From an uncultured euryarchaeote (GTDB taxonomy: Archaea > Thermoplasmatota > Poseidoniia > Poseidoniales > Poseidoniaceae): DNA of 5,662 bases. The notes below the pieces were generated by a model. The model did not search any database, had not been told where the DNA came from, and saw only the letters and a program-made list of their open reading frames with translations. The stretch is from positions 1-5,662 of the forward strand of contig CALGEM010000028.1 in NCBI GenBank assembly GCA_937881505.1, in the 5' to 3' direction. Positions 1 through 5,481 of the stretch are shown piece after piece; the stretch's first letter is position 1; each line of letters starts with the position of its first letter. A program made the translations under genes and the position numbers.

Positions 1-1
1 C

Positions 2-205
2 CAACAGGTGGTTGTGCCGGGGGCGACCCAACACAGGGAGGTCGTGCCGACCCCTGAACAAACAGCCTCCATTGTCGACGATCTTGACTTCGATGGTCTT
101 GCCAACCGAGTTGCCCAACAAGCAGAATCGCCTTCTCCTCCGGTAGCATCCTATGATGAACCGGTCATTCGGGGATTTGACCTTGAAAGCGGTGAAGATG
201 CTTGA
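2..205 (+). CDS. 3' end of an unrecognised protein gene (5' end outside window)
   Basis: The frame is open from the window edge (Gln-Gln-Val-Val...) to a TGA at 203-205, so these 67 codons are the C-terminal end of a longer protein rather than a small gene starting at the GTG at position 8. The visible piece is rich in Gln, Pro, Glu, Asp and Ser. It contains an acidic stretch (SIVDDLDFDGLANRV), a Pro/Ser segment (AESPSPPVASYDEP) and ends FDLESGEDA. It looks like a flexible acidic tail; no catalytic motif, cysteine or membrane segment is visible. I do not recognise the family. The next gene starts 23 nt downstream on the same strand without a visible terminator between them, so cotranscription is possible. 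That this is coding is inferred from the uninterrupted frame, the lack of a start signal at position 8 and the tight spacing to the next gene. Confidence 0.6.
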   Translation, partial: QQVVVPGATQHREVVPTPEQTASIVDDLDFDGLANRVAQQAESPSPPVASYDEPVIRGFDLESGEDA

Positions 206-228
206 AGAACGGCCTCTTTGCGTAGCCC

Positions 229-3200
229 ATGAAAAGGCGACCTTCTTATGCTCCATCGTGTTGGGCAAGGTTGCTGATGTCCATGCGCCGAATGATGCCC
301 CTGACCATTGTTGTGCTGCTCTTGATGCAAACCGTTGCCATGAATCTCGTTGTTCCTGCGCAGGCCACCTCCGGACGCGGCGGTACAAACGACGACTTCA
401 CCGTCAAAACCATCGCCGTCGGCAACTCATCTGTGCCGGCCGAACAATGGGTCCAATCCGACGGGACCGTCATGAATTACATCTTCATGGAAGATACCAT
501 TGAAGTCACCATCACCGTCCAGCGATTTGGTTCCTCTGGTATCGCCAAAGCCTCACCTGTTTCCGTTGACATCGTTCACCCGATTGGATTCGTTATGGAG
601 TCCTTTGACTACACCACGCCTCCGTTGACGGGCGGCCAATCCAACAACCATATCTTTGAGTGGACACCCACCGCCGCTCACTCCATTCTCAACACCTCCA
701 CCAACGACCTCTCCGGTGGCCTCATCATTCGAGCCGTTGCGAACTATGCCAGCGATGACCGAAACGAAAACGACGACCGAGACAAGGTCGTTCCCGTTGC
801 CGTTGCTGCGAACTCCATGGAATCCACAGCAGCCGTTGCAGGCCCGCAATTTTTCACGGGCAAGTACCCCGCTGACGGTGGCGACGCCACCGCTGCAGGT
901 TCCTGGGAAACGGACTCAACCTCCAGCGCTGCAGGCAGCGTCCATTGGCGCCACTCTTCGCCCGGCAGCAACTACCCTTCCAACGCCGAAGCAACCCGTT
1001 TGGTCTACGGCCGGTACATGACCAGCAATTCCTGCGAAACCGACGCCCCTGACGCAGGGTTGACCCAGAACGTCTACGGTGTATACATCTGCCGCATGCT
1101 GTTTTACTCCAACGAATTCGTCTCCAGCCAGTTCCACCTCCAAGCTTGGGGCAGCATGGCTGCTGGCGATTCGGTGTCCATGGAACTTTGGCGCGGCTCA
1201 GGCAACCTCAACGACCCGTTTGAATCCATTTCGTGGGATATCTCCCAAGGCAACCCAAGCGCTGCACCCGGCCAGTGGACAAACCTCTCGTGGGACCCAC
1301 AAGTCACGTGGGAGCAAATCCCCAATCTCGCCAATCCCGAGGTGTTCCTTGGTGGCAGTTCCTACACCTTCAGCGTCCTCTTTACCTCCGACAGCAGCGT
1401 CGCCAGCGAAGGATTCCACGTCGACGACTTTGTCCACTTCGGCGTCAGCCGGGTCACGGACTACACCGTTGACATGACCTGTGATAACCCGATCAACGGT
1501 TATGCTGTGGCTCCAAATCAAATGGCTTCGCTCTACTGCACCTTGACCAACAACGGTTACGCCCCTGCGACCATCCGCCTTCAGACCAACGTCAGCAACG
1601 ACTCATGGATGGCGCCCTTCCCCATCATCAGAATGGACATCGAAGGCAGCAGCAACCACGGCACCAATGTCATCATCCCGCCGCTGGGTGCTGGAAAGAC
1701 CATTGAGTTCTGGGCTAATTTGACGGTTCCAGCCGGTGCTGATGTTCAACAGCAGAATTGGAACCTTTGGCTCACCGACGCAAGCAGCGCTCAACTCGGT
1801 GAGAAGGCTCGACTCGGCATGGACCTCGCCGTCAGCGAACAATTTAGCGTGGCGTTGACCTCAACCGTCTCTCTAATTTCCGCTTCGATCAGTCCAGGTC
1901 AATCCGGCTTGGTGGATTTCCGTTTGCAGAACACCGGTAACCGAGACGCTGCGTTTAACCTCGCCACCTCGTTCTCTGAGAACACGGGATGGCTCGCCAT
2001 CGTGGAAAACGAAACCGGCGTTGTTCAGCAAAACCCCATGACACTCAACAAGGGCGAGCGCGTGGACCTCGTCCTCAACATAACCGCGCCAGCCGATGCT
2101 TCACCTGCCATTGGCACGGACACCAACCCGTACGTCAGTTGGAACCTCCGAGCCACGTGTCCATCCTGCAGCACCACGCTGTTTGGAACGGATGTGCTTG
2201 TTCGCAATGTCGAGGTGCCCGTTCTGCGAGAAGTGGACCTTGTGGCCGAAGAGAACACCTTCAGCGGTGCTGCTAACGGTATCGGTAAATCCCTCTATCT
2301 CAACCTCTACAACCTCGGAAACGACGACGAGCAATACAACTTGTCCATTGGACAAAGCAACTGGCGTTTGCAAGCATCCCTGGTTGCAGACCAATCTCCT
2401 ATTCTCGATGCATGGGATGGCGAATCCACCGTCGTTGTTCAACTGGCCATGCCCGTTGGACTGAACCCGGGTTACTACTCGGTCACCATCACGGCTACCA
2501 GCGTGGACGACGCCTCGGTTTCAGATTCTGTTGAACTCATTATCGAGATTCTTGAGACCGCAGCGGTGTTCGTCTCGGACGAAGAGACGGGTCAATCCTA
2601 CATTCCGGGAGACCTTCCCCAAACCATGTCCTTTGAGGTGCGCAACGATGGCAATAAACCAGACAGTTTCGCCATGTCTCTCAACATCCCCTTGGGCATG
2701 GACGCTTCCTTTACCAACCTCATCAACGGCAACACGCCAGAAATTGACATTGGTGCTAGCTTCAACGTATCCGTGGAATTCTCGTTCATTGAGGGAACAG
2801 AGGGCAGTTTGAACCTGAAGGTGATCGCCACCAGCGTAGCCGACAGCACCATCAGTGCCACAGGTCAAGCAACCTATCTTGTGGGCTCGCAGGATTGGCT
2901 TCGTATCTTTGCCATCCAACCTCTTGAGGTCTCGGAGGAAGGTGACTATGATGTCAAGGTCCGAATCGTGAACCAGTTCACCACGGGTCAACGGGTTGTT
3001 ATGGACCTCGACACGAGCGAGTCCAATTCTTGGTTCCAAACATCCATCGCTCGCTTGGACAAGGATTTCACGCTCGCCACCGGTGAAACGAAGGAAATCA
3101 CCATCACGGTTGATGTCACTGAAACGACGCTGAAGAATTTGAACGGCGAAACGTTGACTGTGAACCTGACGGTTTGGGCCCGTTCGGAAACCGTGAGCGA

Positions 3201-3639
3201 CGCTGCCAACGCCGTTATGGAAGTCAAATTGATTCGCATGGACAGCAGCAGCGCCAGCGGCGAAGACGATGCAGGCTCCGGCCTCCCGCTCGAAGCCATT
3301 GCCATGTGGGGCGTATTCCTCCTCATCATCGTGGGTGGTGTCGTCGTGCTTCTCTCCATTCTACGAACCGAGGAGGAAGAAGACGAGTATGCTAACTGGG
3401 GCGAGGACGGATATGAAGACAGCCTCTCTGCCACGTACGGGGCCGTCGCTGCCGCACCTTCCATCCCAACTTCGATGCCCACGTCAGCGCCCGCACCAGC
3501 AGCTCCTGCTCCTGAAGCCGCCGCACCGGTGTCAGAGGATGCAGGGCCACCGCTCCCTGATGGTGGTCTGCCAGCCGGTTGGACGATGGAACAATGGAAA
3601 CACTACGGCCAGCAATGGCTCGAACAGAACCAGCAGTGA
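229..3639 (+). CDS. Large secreted single-pass surface protein with tandem NEW3/Ig-like beta-sandwich domains
   Basis: A 1136-residue protein, numbered from ATG 229. Residues 20-46 form a Sec-type signal peptide: Arg pair, hydrophobic core, then AQA before Thr47. ATGs at 277 and 283 would give more usual signal lengths (30 or 28 residues), and a weak AAGG lies 6 nt before 277, so the true start may be one of these. Residues 55-195 look beta-rich. Residues 205-410 resemble a jelly-roll/MAM-like domain ending in EGFHVDDFV. Residues 411-1003 hold about five repeats of 110-130 residues with the 'N-x-G-(N/x)-x-x-x-x-(F/Y)-x-L' pattern of NEW3/CARDB-like domains (for example LQNTGNRDAAFNL, LYNLGNDDEQYNL, VRNDGNKPDSFAM). 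There are eleven N-x-S/T sequons and three close cysteine pairs, which fits an extracellular, possibly glycosylated ectodomain. Residues 1022-1045 are a membrane helix. A 91-residue acidic, Ala/Pro-rich tail follows and ends GWTMEQWKHYGQQWLEQ. No peptidase or glycosidase site is visible. Adhesion, envelope structure or ligand binding are guesses. Confidence 0.88.
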   Translation: MKRRPSYAPSCWARLLMSMRRMMPLTIVVLLLMQTVAMNLVVPAQATSGRGGTNDDFTVKTIAVGNSSVPAEQWVQSDGTVMNYIFMEDTIEVTITVQRFGSSGIAKASPVSVDIVHPIGFVMESFDYTTPPLTGGQSNNHIFEWTPTAAHSILNTSTNDLSGGLIIRAVANYASDDRNENDDRDKVVPVAVAANSMESTAAVAGPQFFTGKYPADGGDATAAGSWETDSTSSAAGSVHWRHSSPGSNYPSNAEATRLVYGRYMTSNSCETDAPDAGLTQNVYGVYICRMLFYSNEFVSSQFHLQAWGSMAAGDSVSMELWRGSGNLNDPFESISWDISQGNPSAAPGQWTNLSWDPQVTWEQIPNLANPEVFLGGSSYTFSVLFTSDSSVASEGFHVDDFVHFGVSRVTDYTVDMTCDNPINGYAVAPNQMASLYCTLTNNGYAPATIRLQTNVSNDSWMAPFPIIRMDIEGSSNHGTNVIIPPLGAGKTIEFWANLTVPAGADVQQQNWNLWLTDASSAQLGEKARLGMDLAVSEQFSVALTSTVSLISASISPGQSGLVDFRLQNTGNRDAAFNLATSFSENTGWLAIVENETGVVQQNPMTLNKGERVDLVLNITAPADASPAIGTDTNPYVSWNLRATCPSCSTTLFGTDVLVRNVEVPVLREVDLVAEENTFSGAANGIGKSLYLNLYNLGNDDEQYNLSIGQSNWRLQASLVADQSPILDAWDGESTVVVQLAMPVGLNPGYYSVTITATSVDDASVSDSVELIIEILETAAVFVSDEETGQSYIPGDLPQTMSFEVRNDGNKPDSFAMSLNIPLGMDASFTNLINGNTPEIDIGASFNVSVEFSFIEGTEGSLNLKVIATSVADSTISATGQATYLVGSQDWLRIFAIQPLEVSEEGDYDVKVRIVNQFTTGQRVVMDLDTSESNSWFQTSIARLDKDFTLATGETKEITITVDVTETTLKNLNGETLTVNLTVWARSETVSDAANAVMEVKLIRMDSSSASGEDDAGSGLPLEAIAMWGVFLLIIVGGVVVLLSILRTEEEEDEYANWGEDGYEDSLSATYGAVAAAPSIPTSMPTSAPAPAAPAPEAAAPVSEDAGPPLPDGGLPAGWTMEQWKHYGQQWLEQNQQ
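1459..3237 (+). repeat. About five tandem beta-sandwich (NEW3/CARDB-like) domains within the surface protein
   Basis: This is a protein-level repeat, not a DNA repeat. Residues of about 411-535, 536-665, 666-776, 777-886 and 887-1003 each carry an early strand ending in an Asn-rich turn: LTNNGYAPATIRL, LQNTGNRDAAFNL, LYNLGNDDEQYNL, VRNDGNKPDSFAM and a degenerate IVNQFTTGQRVVM. Most then have a tryptophan or other aromatic (DSW, TGW, SNW, NSW), a hydrophobic strand with the form 'x-x-(I/V)-x-(F/V)-x-(L/V)-x-(V/I/A)', and most end in a strand near a 'ATSVDDAS' or 'ATSVADST' type segment. Boundaries were placed by eye. The second to fourth units fit the NPCBM-associated NEW3 family best; the first and last are more diverged. 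Confidence 0.5.
3292..3636 (+). other. Membrane helix and cytoplasmic tail of the surface protein, ending in a Trp/Tyr motif
   Basis: Residues 1022-1045 are an uninterrupted hydrophobic stretch (EAIAMWGVFLLIIVGGVVVL and on), followed by a single Arg, which supports an N-out, C-in topology. The tail has three parts. The first is an acidic patch with EEEEDEYANWGEDGYED (residues 1048-1064). The second is an Ala/Pro/Ser-rich linker of about 38 residues (1072-1109). The third is the terminal GLPAGWTMEQWKHYGQQWLEQ segment (1113-1133), with three Trp and one Tyr and helix-forming spacing. The linker uses mixed Ala and Pro codons, so it is not a simple DNA microsatellite. A compact aromatic motif at the very end of a flexible linker reads like a docking or sorting peptide, which is inference. 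Confidence 0.6.
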
Positions 3640-3648
3640 GCGGGTGAA

Positions 3649-3666
3649 TTCCACCACACGGTGGAA
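3649..3666. promoter_or_regulatory. Perfect 7-bp inverted repeat in the gap before the thermosome gene
   Basis: TTCCACC (3649-3655), a 4-nt ACAC loop, then GGTGGAA (3660-3666). It begins 10 nt after the stop of the surface-protein gene and lies 53 nt before the preferred thermosome ATG. There is no T-run after it, so it does not look like a classical terminator. It could be an RNA hairpin protecting the 3' end of the upstream message, or a dyad operator controlling the chaperonin gene. No convincing TATA box is visible in this 80-nt gap, so which of these applies is undecided. Confidence 0.4.
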
Positions 3667-3706
3667 GCGTAGGGTTCAAGTCGCAGGCAACCTCGCCATG
3701 AATGCC

Positions 3707-3712
3707 GGAGGG
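3707..3712 (+). promoter_or_regulatory. Shine-Dalgarno motif that sets the thermosome start at 3720
   Basis: GGAGGG followed by a 7-nt spacer (CAAACGC) and ATG at 3720. It is the best ribosome-binding match near any start in the window. The longer frame start at 3702 has nothing comparable upstream, and in that reading this motif would be inside the coding region (Pro-Glu-Gly). Starting at 3720 gives MYGNGQAPIFILKDGTQ, a typical thermosome N-terminus. Confidence 0.6.
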
Positions 3713-3719
3713 CAAACGC

Positions 3720-5342
3720 ATGTATGGAAACGGACAGGCTCCTATCTTCATTCTGAAAGACGGTACACAACGAACACGAGGCCGTACGGCTCAATCCAAC
3801 AACATCGCCGCTGCCAAAGCGGTCGCTGATGCTGTCCGCTCTACCCTTGGTCCAAAGGGCATGGACAAGATGCTCGTTGATTCCATGGGTGACGTGGTCA
3901 TCACCAACGACGGTGCTACGATTCTCAAGGAGATGGACATTGAACACCCTGCTGCGAAGATGATTATCGAGGTCGCTAAAACGCAAGAGCAACACTGCTT
4001 TGACGGGACGACTTCAGCGGTTATTCTATCCGGTGAATTGCTCAAGCGAAGTGAAGATCTGATTGAACAAAACGTTCACCCAACGGTGATTTGTGAAGGC
4101 TTCCGACTGGCTGCTGAGCGAGCGATTGGGTTGATGGAAGGTCACGGCATTTCCACGGAAAACGAAGACAGCGTGCTTGAAGAGGTCGCAAAAACCGCTT
4201 TGACCGGGAAATCAGCGGGGGCCGTGAAGTCCTTCATGGCCGACATCTGTGTTCGAGCCGTTAACGCTGTTGGCGTGGTTGAAGACGGTGAGCGCCTCGT
4301 TGACCTCTCCGATATCAAAGTCGAGAAGCGCCAAGGTGGTTCCATCAAGGATTCAACCCTCATCGACGGTATTCTCTTGGACAAAGAGCGTGTTCATGCT
4401 GGCATGCCACGCAGTGTGAGCGAGGCAAAAATCGCCCTCGTGAATTCTGCCATCGAGGTCAAGAAGACCGAAGTTGACGCCAAGATCCAAATCACCGACC
4501 CCAACCAACTGGCCCTTTTCTTGGAAGAAGAGGAGAACTACATCCGCAACCTGGTCAACACCATTGAGAAGGCTGGCGCCAACGTTTTGGTTTGCCAGAA
4601 AGGCATCGATGAATTGGCCCAACACTACCTCTCAAAGAAAGGCATTTTCGCCATTCGCCGGGCCAAGAAATCCGACATGGAAGCCCTTGCCAAAGCCACG
4701 GGTGGAACCATCATCACCAACCTCGAAGACATGAGCGGTGATGACCTCGGCCAAGCCTCGCGTGTTGAAGAAAAGAAAATCGGCGACTCTGATATGACAT
4801 TCATCACCGGCTGCCCAGAAGCAAAATCCGTGTCCGTCCTTCTTCGCGGAGGGACCGAGCATGTGGTTGACGAAATTCGCCGTGCCTTTGACGACGCTGT
4901 GGGTGTTGTTTCAGTTGCTTGGGAAGACGGGGCCGTTTTGACCGGTGGCGGAAGTGTGCTCGCCGCCCTTTCCCGAGACCTTCGTACCTATGCTGAAACC
5001 GTTGGCGGCCGTGAGCAAATGGCCATCGAGGCCTTTGCTTCAGCCCTCGAGATCATTCCTCGGACGCTTGCAGAAAACGCTGGACTCGACCCGGTGACCA
5101 CGCTCATTGAATTGCGAAAGGCTCACGCAGACGGTCAGTCTCACGCCGGCATCAATGTCTACGAAGGTGGCGTTGTCGACATGAAGAAGGCCAACGTGGT
5201 TGAACCCCTTCGCGTGGTTGAGCAAGCCATTCAATCGGCGACGGAAACGGCCATCATGATTCTCCGCATCGATGACGTCATCTCTTCCAAGGGCGTGCCC
5301 ATGGACGAGGGCATGGGCGACATGGGCGATTTCCACATGTGA
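3720..5342 (+). CDS. Thermosome subunit (archaeal group II chaperonin)
   Basis: ATP-driven cytosolic chaperonin subunit that assembles into a double ring and folds proteins inside a chamber closed by its own helical lid. The 540 residues (numbered from ATG 3720) match family length. The equatorial domain carries PIFILKDGTQRTRGR, STLGPKG (phosphate loop, about residues 41-47), GDVVITNDGATILKEMD (57-73) and FDGTTSA (94-100), with the presumed catalytic Asp95. The apical domain runs from about 210 to 364, with KTEVDAKIQITDPNQL leading into the lid helix and then CQKGIDELAQHYL. LLRGGTEHVVDEIRRAFDDA follows, with Asp392 as the probable second catalytic Asp, and then GGREQMAIEAFASALEIIPR and TLAENAGLDP. 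The C-terminal tail is short and Met/Gly/Asp-rich (MDEGMGDMGDFHM). Two oddities are HCF in place of the usual EVG before DGTT, and GGGSVL in place of GGGAxE. The frame is also open to an ATG at 3702, which would add six residues. Identity is certain; which paralogue (alpha, beta) cannot be told. Confidence 0.97.
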   Translation: MYGNGQAPIFILKDGTQRTRGRTAQSNNIAAAKAVADAVRSTLGPKGMDKMLVDSMGDVVITNDGATILKEMDIEHPAAKMIIEVAKTQEQHCFDGTTSAVILSGELLKRSEDLIEQNVHPTVICEGFRLAAERAIGLMEGHGISTENEDSVLEEVAKTALTGKSAGAVKSFMADICVRAVNAVGVVEDGERLVDLSDIKVEKRQGGSIKDSTLIDGILLDKERVHAGMPRSVSEAKIALVNSAIEVKKTEVDAKIQITDPNQLALFLEEEENYIRNLVNTIEKAGANVLVCQKGIDELAQHYLSKKGIFAIRRAKKSDMEALAKATGGTIITNLEDMSGDDLGQASRVEEKKIGDSDMTFITGCPEAKSVSVLLRGGTEHVVDEIRRAFDDAVGVVSVAWEDGAVLTGGGSVLAALSRDLRTYAETVGGREQMAIEAFASALEIIPRTLAENAGLDPVTTLIELRKAHADGQSHAGINVYEGGVVDMKKANVVEPLRVVEQAIQSATETAIMILRIDDVISSKGVPMDEGMGDMGDFHM

Positions 5343-5367
5343 AGTCCCTCAATCTCTGCTAGAAATT

Positions 5368-5400
5368 AGGCTGAAAAACGAACCACGGGAAGCCTTTTTT
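5368..5400 (+). terminator. Probable transcription terminator after the thermosome gene
   Basis: AGGCT (5368-5372) can pair with AGCCT (5391-5395) across an 18-nt loop, directly before or overlapping a run of six T (5395-5400). The stem is weak, but archaeal RNA polymerase terminates mainly at T-tracts, and this is the only T6 run in the intergenic region, 53 nt after the stop codon. An overlapping, mutually exclusive stem, CGAACCAC (5379-5386) with GTGGTTTG (5405-5412, one G-T wobble), would place the T-run in its loop. Confidence 0.5.
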
Positions 5401-5408
5401 GCGTGTGG

Positions 5409-5419
5409 TTTGATAATAA
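5409..5419 (+). promoter_or_regulatory. Candidate TATA element for the ferredoxin gene
   Basis: TTTGATAATAA is the most A+T-rich stretch between the terminator and the ferredoxin start and loosely resembles an archaeal TATA box. Transcription would begin about 25 nt downstream, near 5440, leaving a leader of about 40 nt. No clear BRE is visible just upstream, so this is a weak call based mainly on position and composition. Confidence 0.3.
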
Positions 5420-5423
5420 CCTT

Positions 5424-5454
5424 CAAAGGCCACTGAAGGCTGGCAAAGACCACT
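5424..5454 (+). repeat. 11-nt direct repeat, 20-nt period, upstream of the ferredoxin gene
   Basis: CAAAGGCCACT (5424-5434) and CAAAGACCACT (5444-5454) differ at one position and start exactly 20 nt apart, about two helical turns, so both copies face the same side of the DNA. They sit where the transcription start would fall if the TATA-like stretch is real. An overlapping inverted repeat, CCTTCA (5420-5425) with TGAAGG (5434-5439), covers the first copy. A dimeric repressor or activator site is possible but inferred. Confidence 0.4.
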
Positions 5455-5467
5455 CACAGAGCGTGAG
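5453..5467 (+). promoter_or_regulatory. Small hairpin immediately before the ferredoxin ribosome-binding site
   Basis: CTCAC (5453-5457), loop AGAGC, GTGAG (5463-5467): a perfect 5-bp stem ending two nucleotides before the AAGGGG at 5469-5474. It could affect ribosome access, but so short a stem may be chance. Confidence 0.25.
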
Positions 5468-5468
5468 C

Positions 5469-5474
5469 AAGGGG
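5469..5474 (+). promoter_or_regulatory. Ribosome-binding site of the ferredoxin gene
   Basis: AAGGGG, 7 nt before ATG 5482. GGGGT can pair with the archaeal anti-Shine-Dalgarno core with one G-U wobble. The 7-nt spacing is the same as that of the stronger GGAGGG before the thermosome start, which supports both start choices. Confidence 0.45.
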
Positions 5475-5481
5475 TCGTCCT

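Noticed and set aside
206..282. Promoter for the surface-protein gene, such as CTTCTTATG near 242-250.
   Set aside because: It is a poor TATA match with no clear BRE, and its position only works if the start is at 277 or 283. Not strong enough to list.
229..300. Possible lipoprotein cysteine (Cys11) or twin-arginine export signal (MRRMMPL) in the surface protein.
   Set aside because: Cys11 lies before the hydrophobic core and lacks a lipobox, and the Arg pair is not followed by the usual Tat residues. A plain Sec signal with AQA cleavage fits better.
2521..3039. A 172-codon open frame on the opposite strand, and a 164-codon one at 2988-3482.
   Set aside because: Both lie wholly or mostly antisense to a well-supported coding region, lack recognisable domains, and are expected by-products of its codon use.
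3442..3555. The Ala/Pro-rich stretch as a DNA tandem repeat.
   Set aside because: Codons for Ala and Pro vary along the stretch and no fixed DNA period is visible; it is low complexity only at protein level.
3671..3690. AGGGTTCAAGTCGCAGG resembles a tRNA T-arm / box B.
   Set aside because: The flanking bases do not form a 5-bp T-stem and no anticodon arm, D-arm or acceptor stem can be built around it.
5343..5481. A C/D-box RNA (TGATAA and CTGA elements) in the intergenic region.
   Set aside because: The C-like element is off consensus and the spacing to CTGA is too short for guide segments; no terminal stem flanks them.
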